Assembly: GCA_015486785.1 (NCBI GenBank)
Contig: WFQZ01000071.1
Span: 1-7,217, forward strand
DNA length: 7,217 nt
Source: Thermoflexales bacterium
Lineage (GTDB): Bacteria; Chloroflexota; Anaerolineae; B4-G1; SLSP01
Reading direction: 5' to 3'
A program made the translations under genes and the position numbers. Positions 1-5,571 of the stretch are shown here, piece by piece (position 1 is the stretch's first letter; each line of letters starts with the position of its first letter). The notes below the pieces were generated by a model. That model was not told where the DNA came from, did no database searches, and saw nothing but the letters and a program-made list of their open reading frames with translations.

Positions 1-858
1 GGATTGGGGACCCTGGGGGATGTCTTCGGAGGCATCGAAGAGTACAAGGGTGGAGACTGGGCCGGTAAAACTTCCGCCGGATTCGGCATTGCCGGTGGTG
101 GGTTGGAGACGTTGGGTGGGCTGGCGGAGTTCTCCGGCAATGCAGCCGGTTTCACTCGCGGTGCCCGGCTGTATCGGCGCGGGGGACGTGCCGGTCGCTT
201 GCTGGGCCGGCGGACGATGAAACAGACGGCCCTGGGTGGGGTGCAAAACTTGATCGGTGTGAGCACCGGCTTGGCGGGTATGGTGAGCGGCGGCGCGGCT
301 ATGGCCGGGAAGGATGACTTATCCGATAGGTCGGATGCGGCCAGTGCCGGGCTTCAGATCGCCGGGGAAAGTATCGGTATGTTGTCCGGCGCCAAGTCGT
401 TGTTAGGCTCGTTCCGGCGGAGTAGAAGGGCGAAAAAGCGGAGTTATTCCAGCAATGAGATGAAAAACCTGGCTAAGTTCGTCGGCAGCAGCCAGGGAAA
501 AGGCTCCAAGTCGCTGGGGATTCTATCCAACATCGGCGGGATCGTCAGCGGAGGATTCCGGCTCGCCGGGGGCAAAACCGGGCTGATCGGCGGGGCGGTC
601 TCCGGTGGCATAGGGTCGCTTTTGGGCATCGGGCAGAGCATCTACGCCGGAAAGAGGCAGAAGAAGGCCGAGACTCAGGCCGAAACGCACATTGATTACC
701 TGGTGGGCCAACTTCGCAGCGGGAACGGTGAGGCCGTCTCGTTCGCCAATGAGGTGCTCAAAATCAAGGGGTCGGCGGACGAGTTGAAGGATATGGCGGA
801 TAACGATGAGGCAGCCCTGAGGGAACTGTTGATGCAGAAGATGGTCAAATATGATTAG
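1..858 (+). CDS. C-terminal part of a Gly-rich hydrophobic protein, putative eCIS cargo/effector (5' partial)
   Basis: The frame is open from the first base, and the first possible start (TTG at position 4) has no visible ribosome-binding site, so the gene almost certainly begins upstream. About 285 residues are visible. Counting from the TTG, glycine-rich small-residue helices lie near residues 21-50, 76-102, 115-135 and 168-216. They are separated by strongly basic stretches (about 52-73 and 138-147, with RRSRRAKKR). The C-terminus (about 217-284) is charged and helical and looks soluble. Alternating Gly/Ala-zipper helices resemble pore-forming or membrane-inserting segments. Large proteins of this texture, often with an N-terminal DUF4157 domain, occur beside eCIS genes; that domain would lie outside the window and is not seen. 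The next gene follows after 39 bases. The effector role is inferred from texture and neighbourhood. A tape-measure-like or other structural role is possible. Confidence 0.6.
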   Translation, partial: GLGTLGDVFGGIEEYKGGDWAGKTSAGFGIAGGGLETLGGLAEFSGNAAGFTRGARLYRRGGRAGRLLGRRTMKQTALGGVQNLIGVSTGLAGMVSGGAAMAGKDDLSDRSDAASAGLQIAGESIGMLSGAKSLLGSFRRSRRAKKRSYSSNEMKNLAKFVGSSQGKGSKSLGILSNIGGIVSGGFRLAGGKTGLIGGAVSGGIGSLLGIGQSIYAGKRQKKAETQAETHIDYLVGQLRSGNGEAVSFANEVLKIKGSADELKDMADNDEAALRELLMQKMVKYD

Positions 859-897
859 CCGATGCGGGAACACGGCCCGCGTCTGAAAGAGGGGACG

Positions 898-1446
898 ATG
901 ACAGATTTGCAGACACTTGCTCAAGTTTTGGATGATGCCGGTTTTGAATCGCTGGTTTTCCCGCTGAAGCTGGATGTGGTGGACGTGCCCATAGAGCAAA
1001 TGCTGGTTCATCTGATTACCGATGACCAAGGGCGGACCACCGTCGCCCAATTGCTCTTCCTCAGTGCGCTTCAGAAAGCGGCGGGAGAGCTGCTGAACGT
1101 GGGGGAAGACGAGTCGGCCATAGATTTGCTCCAGATTTACGCTACGTTGCCCTTTGAGATTAAGCCGGACACGCGGCCGGCCTTGGCGATGTTGCTGTTG
1201 AACTTGAACCGCTATTTGCCGATCAGCGGTTTCGGTGTGGATGATGGGGCCGGGGTGGTCTTCTGCCGCCACACGCTCTTTTGCCCCGGCGGGGAGGTGG
1301 ATACGCGGGTCCTGCTTGAGGTGCTGGATTTGATGGTGCTTTTCATCGGAAAGCATACCGAGATTCTGGAGCAAGTGGCCACCGGGGCAAAGTCGCTAGA
1401 GGATGCTCTGGCCGAGTTGGAACAACGGACGGAGAATGATGATTAA
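898..1446 (+). CDS. YbjN/CesT-like putative secretion chaperone, 182 aa
   Basis: The chosen ATG follows GAAAGAGGGG closely. An in-frame ATG at 862 has no ribosome-binding site and would add an unlikely basic leader. The acidic protein begins MTDLQTLAQVLDDAGF. Mid-protein helices with a leucine-rich stretch (about 45-85) are followed by LLLNLNRYLPISGFGVDDGA at about 99-118, then VVFCRHTLF and GGEVDTRVLLEVLDLMVLFI. This order (helix, short strands over a 'NRYLP..GFG' turn, final long helix) resembles the YbjN / type III secretion chaperone (CesT-like) fold, judged by eye. Proteins of that fold bind secreted effectors and keep them unfolded or targeted. The gene sits directly after the putative cargo and overlaps the DUF4255 gene, suggesting translational coupling. 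The chaperone role is inferred. It could instead be a lineage-specific eCIS assembly factor. Confidence 0.75.
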   Translation: MTDLQTLAQVLDDAGFESLVFPLKLDVVDVPIEQMLVHLITDDQGRTTVAQLLFLSALQKAAGELLNVGEDESAIDLLQIYATLPFEIKPDTRPALAMLLLNLNRYLPISGFGVDDGAGVVFCRHTLFCPGGEVDTRVLLEVLDLMVLFIGKHTEILEQVATGAKSLEDALAELEQRTENDD

Positions 1447-2266
1447 CGACCTGGACGAGGTGTTGCGGCAATTGCTCATCCGCGAAATCCCCATCAAGAA
1501 CGGGGAGGTGGCGATCAAGTTCGACCAGCCCCGGCGGGAATGGGCCTCGCGCTTGACCCGCCCCACCGTCAACCTGTTCCTGCACGACATTCGGGAGAAT
1601 ACCCGCCTGCGCGGATCGCAACAGTGGGTTGTGGAGCGGCGCAAAGACGGCACAGCCGTCCAGCGGCGCACGCCGGTGCGGATGGACTTGAGTTATATGA
1701 TCACCGCTTGGGCCAAAGACCCGGAGGATGAGCATCGGCTGTTGGCCCGTGTGCTGATGTCGCTGCTGCGGTATCCGACGTTGCCGAACGACTTGCTGCC
1801 GGAGACGCTGCGCGATCAGGCGGTGCCGATTCCGTTGCTGGTGGCCCAGGGGGAGGCGTTGGAGAGCGTCGCCGAGGTGTGGAGCGCGTTGGATAACGAG
1901 ATGCGTCCGTCTATCACGCTGACGGCGACGATGGCGATAGACCCGTACCTGGTCATTACGACGCCGTTGGTGCGTACACGGGAGTTGCGGGTCGTCCACA
2001 AGGCGGGGCTAGTGCCGCTGCCGGAGGCGGTCGGCCCGGATGTGTTCTGGTCGGTCGGGGGGCGGTTGCAGACCGAGCGGCCTTTAGAGGCGATCAGCCT
2101 GACCCTGGTTGAACGGGGATTGGAGGTGCCTTTGCAGGAAGAAGGACGGTTTACTATCGGACGGCTGGAAGCTGGAGAGTACACGTTAGCTGTACGGATC
2201 GGGGGGCGGGAGGCGAAGCAGTACCGGATCGTCGTTCCCGCCCCGGACTACGTTTTGGAGTTGTGA
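1439..2266 (+). CDS. DUF4255 family protein, Pvc16/Afp16-like tail terminator, 275 aa with C-terminal beta domain
   Basis: The N-terminal ~185 residues are a characteristic DUF4255 domain. It opens MINDLDEVLRQLLIREIP and continues with IKFDQPRREWASRLTRPTVN (27-46), LFLHDIREN (46-54), R-TPVRMDLSYMITAWAKDPEDEHRLL (77-102) and MRPSITLTATMAIDPY (155-170). In Afp and PVC particles the corresponding Afp16/Pvc16 protein caps the distal tube/sheath end and controls length. Residues ~190-275 form a second domain ending in strands (ERPLEAISLTLVERG, GRFTIGRLEAGEYTLAVRIGG, AKQYRIVV) that resembles a carboxypeptidase-regulatory-like or PEGA-type beta-sandwich. The start is ambiguous between tandem ATGs at 1436 and 1439. 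I prefer 1439 because GGAG at 1431-1434 is better spaced and family members usually begin MI. The start overlaps the preceding stop. DUF4255 assignment is firm; terminator function is by homology. Confidence 0.93.
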   Translation: MINDLDEVLRQLLIREIPIKNGEVAIKFDQPRREWASRLTRPTVNLFLHDIRENTRLRGSQQWVVERRKDGTAVQRRTPVRMDLSYMITAWAKDPEDEHRLLARVLMSLLRYPTLPNDLLPETLRDQAVPIPLLVAQGEALESVAEVWSALDNEMRPSITLTATMAIDPYLVITTPLVRTRELRVVHKAGLVPLPEAVGPDVFWSVGGRLQTERPLEAISLTLVERGLEVPLQEEGRFTIGRLEAGEYTLAVRIGGREAKQYRIVVPAPDYVLEL

Positions 2267-2353
2267 ACGGACGTTGGGTAGGGGCGGGTCTCGCGCCGGC
2301 CCTGGGCGACCGCGCCGGTTGCTATCAAGAGGATTCCGAGTAGGAGGGTTTGT
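2267..2353 (+). repeat. Spacer with GC-rich repeat-like segment and leader of the sheath gene
   Basis: This is the longest gap between the DUF4255 and structural genes (87 bases). It contains GTAGGGGCGGGTC at 2278-2290 and a perfect 8-base direct repeat CGCGCCGG at 2292-2299 and 2311-2318. A leading GTAGGGGCG followed by a degenerate GC palindrome looks like the small interspersed intergenic repeats common in some GC-rich environmental genomes. The same 9-mer recurs at 7064-7072. I see no convincing -35/-10 pair and no terminator hairpin with a T-tract, so transcription probably reads through. The sheath ribosome-binding site AGGAGG lies at 2342-2347. Confidence 0.4.
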
Positions 2354-4006
2354 ATGCCTGAGTATCTTTCACCGGGAGTTTATGTCGAGGAGGTGGACCG
2401 GGGGCCGAAGCCTATTGAAGGCGTTGGCACCGCGATGGCCGCTTTCGTCGGGTTCACCGAGAAGGCGGAATTGGTCCGTGAGGTGGACGGCGAATTGGTT
2501 GTTGAGAACCTGCTCAACAAGCCGCAGTTGGTCACCAACTGGAGCCAATTCGTCGAGCGGTACGGCGAGTTCGTGCCGGGAGCCTATCTGGCTTATGCGG
2601 TCTACGGCTACTTTATGAACGGAGGTTCGCGCTGCTACGTCGTCAGCGTGCGGACGATCCCCAAAGCCCAAGCCGCACTTCTCAATAACGCGGGAAAGCC
2701 GCAATTGGTCGTGCGGGCCAAACGCGCCGGATTTGACGGGCTGCGGATGCGCGTGCGGGTCACCGGGGTGACGCCGCTTCCTGCTGCCGCGAGTCCTCCA
2801 AGCAAGGGGAAGGAAGACGAGGATGCCTCGCCGCCTGCTCCGGCGGTCACGGCGGAAGGAAGCACCTTTGATCTCATCGTGGAGCGAGAGAAAGTCTCCG
2901 GCGGCTGGAAGGTGGCCGAGGAGATCAAGGGCGTTCAACTCCGTGAGGTTGAGGAAGAGGGGCAAAAGCGGGTGCGCGTAGCCTACCGCAATCACAAAGC
3001 CCCCACATTGGTTGAGCTTCTGATCCCCGAAGCCGCGCCGCTGAAGCAACTGTGGCCCAAGGAGCAGGAACAGGCGTTGCACATTGAGACGGCTCAATTG
3101 CAGGCCCCCACTGCCCAGGAGTTCCAAGGCAAGGTGACGGAGCGAACCGGCGTCGAGGGGCTGGAAGCGTTGGACGATGTGACGATGCTCTGCGCTCCCG
3201 ATCTTATGTCCACTATGCCCGGCCAAAAGTTGGACTTGGACACCATCAAGGGCGTGCAGACGATGATGATCGCCCACTGTGAGCGGATGGGGGATCGGGT
3301 GGCGATTCTCGATGCGCCGCCGGACATGACGCCGCAGGAGATCAAGAAGTGGCGGATGGAGGTGGCCGGGTTTGACTCCAGCTACGCCGCGCTCTACTAC
3401 CCCTGGATTCAGGTGATGGACCCGGTGACCAATCGCCCGCTCGCCATCCCGCCGGCGGGACACATCGCCGGCGTCTGGGCACGCAGCGACTCAACGCGGG
3501 GTGTCCACAAGGCCCCGGCCAACGAGGTGGTGCAGGGGGCCGTCGGGCTGGTCTATCAGACGACGAAGGGAGAGCAGGATACGCTGAATCCCATCGGCGT
3601 GAACTGCATCCGCGCCTTCCCCGGACGGGGCATCCGCGTGTGGGGTGCACGGACGTTGAGCAGCGACCCGGCCTGGCGGTACATCAACGTGCGGCGGCTC
3701 TTCAACTTCGTGGAAAAATCCATCGAAAACGGGACGCAGTGGGTGGTCTTCGAGCCGAATGACCGGAAGTTGTGGGCCCGCGTGCGTCGGGATGTCGCAG
3801 CGTTCCTGAAGACGGTCTGGCGCGATGGGGCATTGTTTGGCAGTTCGCCCGGCGAGGCGTTCTACGTCAAGTGTGACGATGAATTGAATCCGCCGGAATC
3901 ACGGGACATGGGGCGGCTGATCATTGAGATCGGAATGGCGCCGGTCAAGCCGGCAGAGTTCGTCATTTTCCGCATCAGTCAATGGGCCGGGCCCGGGGCG
4001 GAATAA
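2354..4006 (+). CDS. eCIS contractile sheath protein (phage tail sheath family, Pvc2-like), 550 aa
   Basis: This is the outer contractile sheath subunit, whose contraction drives the inner tube into a target. A perfect AGGAGG lies six bases before the ATG. Family hallmarks are clear: N-terminal LSPGVYVEEVDRGPKPIEGVGT (5-26) followed by AAFVGFTEKAE, then FMNGGSRCYVVSV (87-99). The conserved C-terminal half holds DDVTMLCAPD (274-283), ILDAPPDMT (318-326), SSYAALYYPWI (342-352), PPAGHIAGVWARSDSTRGVH (366-385), GIRVWGARTLSSD (426-438), WRYINVRRLFNFVEKSI (441-457) and GMAPVKPAEFVIFRISQ (527-543). A charged, Pro/Ala-rich linker (about 142-168) and a variable domain to about 265 are inserted between the two halves, probably facing outward. 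Only one sheath gene is visible, whereas PVC/Afp loci carry three. Length fits eCIS sheaths. Confidence 0.97.
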   Translation: MPEYLSPGVYVEEVDRGPKPIEGVGTAMAAFVGFTEKAELVREVDGELVVENLLNKPQLVTNWSQFVERYGEFVPGAYLAYAVYGYFMNGGSRCYVVSVRTIPKAQAALLNNAGKPQLVVRAKRAGFDGLRMRVRVTGVTPLPAAASPPSKGKEDEDASPPAPAVTAEGSTFDLIVEREKVSGGWKVAEEIKGVQLREVEEEGQKRVRVAYRNHKAPTLVELLIPEAAPLKQLWPKEQEQALHIETAQLQAPTAQEFQGKVTERTGVEGLEALDDVTMLCAPDLMSTMPGQKLDLDTIKGVQTMMIAHCERMGDRVAILDAPPDMTPQEIKKWRMEVAGFDSSYAALYYPWIQVMDPVTNRPLAIPPAGHIAGVWARSDSTRGVHKAPANEVVQGAVGLVYQTTKGEQDTLNPIGVNCIRAFPGRGIRVWGARTLSSDPAWRYINVRRLFNFVEKSIENGTQWVVFEPNDRKLWARVRRDVAAFLKTVWRDGALFGSSPGEAFYVKCDDELNPPESRDMGRLIIEIGMAPVKPAEFVIFRISQWAGPGAE

Positions 4007-4010
4007 AAGC

Positions 4011-4019
4011 AGGAGGTGA
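4011..4019 (+). promoter_or_regulatory. Strong Shine-Dalgarno of the first tube gene
   Basis: AGGAGGTGA, a near-complete anti-16S complement, lies six bases before the ATG at 4026. It is the strongest ribosome-binding site in the window. This fits the need for tube subunits in high copy number per particle. Confidence 0.85.
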
Positions 4020-4025
4020 GTAACT

Positions 4026-4472
4026 ATGGCAAATCGTGAGGACCCACTGGTAGCATTTAAGTTTGGGTTGGAGATCGAAGGGAAGTTGAGTGGCTACTTC
4101 ACTTCGGTCAGCGGCATCGGTTCGGAGAGCGAGGTCATTGAACACAAGATCGTCAATCCCGATACCGGCGAAACCATCATTCAGAAGATCCCCGGCCGCT
4201 TGGCTTGGACCGAGGTCACGCTGAGGCGGGGCGTCACCAGCAGCATTGACATCTGGAACTGGCGGCAAGAGGTGGTATCGGGAAAGATCGAAGACGCGCG
4301 GACGAACTGCTCCATCATCGCCTACAATCAGGCCAACGAAGAGATCGCCCGTTGGAACTTCGAGAACGCTTGGCCGAGCCGGGTGACCGGGCCGGAGATG
4401 GACGCCGGCGGGCAGGATTACATGGTTGAAGAAGTAACAATCGTCCACGAGGGAATGGAAAGGGTGTCGTAA
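4026..4472 (+). CDS. eCIS inner tube protein 1 (T4 gp19 / Pvc1 family), 148 aa
   Basis: This is probably the main tube subunit: a compact protein that stacks as hexameric rings inside the sheath. It begins MANREDPLVAFKFGLEIEG. It shares with the two other tube genes here the core FTSVSGIGSESEVIEH (25-40), KIPGRLAWTEVTLRRG (54-69), IDIWNWRQE (74-82), WNFENAWPSRVTG (110-122) and a terminal strand VEEVTIVHEGMERV. The repeated signature is a PG turn before a TLxRG strand, then WN...AWP. Length matches family members of roughly 150 residues. It lies 19 bases after the sheath stop, the usual sheath-then-tube order of contractile tails. Confidence 0.96.
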   Translation: MANREDPLVAFKFGLEIEGKLSGYFTSVSGIGSESEVIEHKIVNPDTGETIIQKIPGRLAWTEVTLRRGVTSSIDIWNWRQEVVSGKIEDARTNCSIIAYNQANEEIARWNFENAWPSRVTGPEMDAGGQDYMVEEVTIVHEGMERVS

Positions 4473-4495
4473 CGCACCAGCCGGGAGGAGCGAGC

Positions 4496-4993
4496 ATGTT
4501 AAAACAGCTCAAAGCCGGGTCGATGGGGGATGTGGGCTACCGCCTCAATCTGGTGGATGCCTACTATCACCTGGATGTGGAGGGCGTGCGGGTGGGAACG
4601 TTCTACAGTCTCACCGGCGGGGATATTGAGGTGGCGGTCATTGAGCACAACGTCGTCTTTTCGACGGGCGAGGCATCCACGTTGCTGATCCCCGGCCCGG
4701 TGCGCTTCTCCCCCATCACGCTCTCGCGGGGGTTCGGGAACAGCGCGGAATTGTACAACTGGTTCGCGCTGGCGGCTTCGGGCAACATCGTCCAGGCTCG
4801 CAAGAACGGGACGATCACGCTAAACAGTTTCGTCGGTGGAGAGTACAAGCCAATCGTGCGCTGGAATCTGACCAACGCCTGGCCGTCGAAAATCTCTGGC
4901 TTCCAATCGAACCAATACTCCGGCGCATCCGTGGCGAAACTTTCCATTACCATCGTGACCGAAATGATTGAGCGGGAGGACGGTGATTTATGA
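4496..4993 (+). CDS. eCIS inner tube protein 2 (T4 gp19 / Pvc1 family), 165 aa
   Basis: This is a second tube paralogue, starting at an ATG five bases after GGGAGGAG (4483-4490). Motifs align with tube protein 1: FYSLTGGDIEVAVIEH (36-51), LLIPGPVRFSPITLSRGF (63-80), AELYNWFALAASG (84-96), IVRWNLTNAWPSKISGF (120-136) and a final strand LSITIVTEMIERE (149-161). It keeps the PG, TLxRG and WN..AWP positions but differs strongly elsewhere. Its roughly 10-residue N-terminal extension and separate ribosome-binding site suggest a distinct ring type, for example a minority tube or adapter ring. Which paralogue forms the bulk tube cannot be told from sequence. Its stop overlaps the next start as ATGA. 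Confidence 0.95.
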   Translation: MLKQLKAGSMGDVGYRLNLVDAYYHLDVEGVRVGTFYSLTGGDIEVAVIEHNVVFSTGEASTLLIPGPVRFSPITLSRGFGNSAELYNWFALAASGNIVQARKNGTITLNSFVGGEYKPIVRWNLTNAWPSKISGFQSNQYSGASVAKLSITIVTEMIEREDGDL

Positions 4994-5361
4994 ATCTGCA
5001 AACTGAGTTCGAGTTTACTTTGCCCCTGGGGTACGTGGATCGCGAAGGGAACATCCATCGGCGTGGGACGATGCGGCTGGCGACAGCTCTGGACGAGATC
5101 ACGCCACTGAACGACCTGCGGGTGCAGGCCAACGAGGCGTACTTGGTGATCGTGCTGCTGGCACGGGTGATCACCAGCCTGGGCACGCTGCCGCAAGTCA
5201 ACACCGGCGTGATTGAAAACCTCTTCGCCGCCGATCTGGCGTATCTTCAGGAGTTCTACCGCCAGATCAACGAGACCGGCAAGACGACCCGTCCGGTCAA
5301 ATGCCCACACTGCAATAACGTCTTTGAGGTGGATTTGGCACACCTGGGGGGGGAATCATAG
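4990..5361 (+). CDS. Mu gp41-like tail assembly chaperone (short, zero-frame form), 123 aa
   Basis: The start overlaps the tube-2 stop by four bases (ATGA), with GGGAGGA nine bases upstream. The protein begins with FEFTLPLGYVDREGNIHRRG (7-26), then MRLATALDEITPLND (28-42), a hydrophobic helix LVIVLLARVITSLGTLPQV (52-70) and VIENLFAADLAYLQEFYRQIN (74-94). This arrangement resembles the Mu gp41 type of phage tail assembly protein, made between tube and tape-measure genes, which chaperones tail polymerisation. The tail carries VKCPHCNNVFEVDLA (103-117) with only one Cys pair. That is half a zinc ribbon, so metal binding would need dimerisation or is lost. The reading frame ends LGGES within and just after a run of eight Gs, at the proposed frameshift site. 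The family assignment is by eye. Confidence 0.85.
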   Translation: MNLQTEFEFTLPLGYVDREGNIHRRGTMRLATALDEITPLNDLRVQANEAYLVIVLLARVITSLGTLPQVNTGVIENLFAADLAYLQEFYRQINETGKTTRPVKCPHCNNVFEVDLAHLGGES

Positions 5362-5398
5362 GCTACCCCCTCGAGCGGCTGTACGAGGAGGTAGCCTA
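5346..5398 (+). promoter_or_regulatory. Putative programmed -1 ribosomal frameshift signal (slippery G-run plus stem-loop)
   Basis: Eight Gs occupy 5346-5353. In the chaperone frame they read CTG GGG GGG GAA, so 5346-5352 is a G_GGG_GGG heptamer on which both tRNAs can re-pair perfectly one base back. After a six-base spacer (5353-5358) a stem forms between 5359-5367 and 5390-5398 (9 bp). One C-A mismatch (5368/5389) follows, then 5369-5373 with 5384-5388 (5 bp), closing a 10-base loop. The zero-frame stop TAG (5359-5361) lies at the base of the stem. A GAGGTGG (5326-5332), 13 bases before the heptamer, could act as the internal Shine-Dalgarno enhancer known from dnaX. Polymerase slippage on the G-run, adding one G, would give the same fusion. 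Confidence 0.7.
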
Positions 5399-5516
5399 CC
5401 TCGCCTACCATTTCCATTGGCCGTTGGAAGACATCCTCTCGCTGGAGCATCGCCAGCGGCGATTGTGGGTGCGGGAAGTCGCCAAAATCAATCGGCGGCT
5501 GGCGCAACGTGGATGA
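5352..5516 (+). CDS. DUF6760-like / P2 GpE'-like domain, probably the -1 frameshift extension of the tail chaperone
   Basis: Fifty-four codons read GIIGYPLERLYEEV, then AYLAYHFHWPLEDILSLEHR, then QRRLWVREVAKINRRLAQRG and a TGA at 5514-5516. The block YEEVAYLAYHFHWP followed by W..E.AKINRR matches what I recall of DUF6760 of eCIS clusters. It also resembles P2 GpE' (A..FHWP....E...W), the frameshift-made part of a phage tail chaperone. The frame is closed upstream by TGA at 5325-5327, and no ATG, GTG or TTG lies between that stop and the conserved core. Only ATC (5355) and ATA (5358) are available. A -1 shift at 5346-5352 gives a continuous 175-residue product (121 + 54). Alternatives are rare non-canonical initiation or one missing G in the sequence. 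The position also recalls the small Pvc6/Afp6 genes. Confidence 0.75.
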   Translation, partial: GIIGYPLERLYEEVAYLAYHFHWPLEDILSLEHRQRRLWVREVAKINRRLAQRG

Positions 5517-5525
5517 AGCGCATCG

Positions 5526-5569
5526 CCCTCCCCCAGGCTCGCCCTGCGGGAGGGTTGACTGAGGGGGAG
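5526..5569 (+). promoter_or_regulatory. Two mutually exclusive hairpins over the ribosome-binding site of the acidic small gene
   Basis: CCCTCCC (5526-5532) pairs with GGGAGGG (5548-5554), extended by CAGG (5534-5537) with CCTG (5543-5546). Alternatively CTCCCCC (5528-5534) pairs perfectly with GGGGGAG (5563-5569), which is the Shine-Dalgarno of the gene at 5572. Formation of the first stem would expose that site, and the second would hide it. No T-tract follows, so a terminator is unlikely. It may simply be a small palindromic intergenic repeat. Confidence 0.4.
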
Positions 5570-5571
5570 TG

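Noticed and set aside
523..1374. Minus-strand frame opposite the first two genes
   Set aside because: It is antisense to two well-supported plus-strand frames and has shadow-like Gln/His/Arg-rich composition.
2267..2353. Promoter before the sheath gene
   Set aside because: TTGCTATC-like text near 2319 has no matching -10 hexamer at suitable spacing; nothing convincing is visible.
2274..2618. Plus-strand frame starting in the spacer before the sheath
   Set aside because: It runs out of frame into the sheath gene. The sheath start with a perfect AGGAGG is far better supported.
2369..3463. Long minus-strand open frame opposite the sheath gene
   Set aside because: It lies wholly inside a clearly identified sheath gene, has His/Arg/Leu-rich composition typical of antisense reading of GC-rich codons, and has no recognisable motif.
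5346..5353. The G-run as merely a sequencing indel
   Set aside because: Not fully excluded, but a sequencing error would not explain the correctly spaced 14-bp stem-loop, and phage counterparts of this gene pair frameshift at the same place. It is kept as the main alternative to the frameshift.
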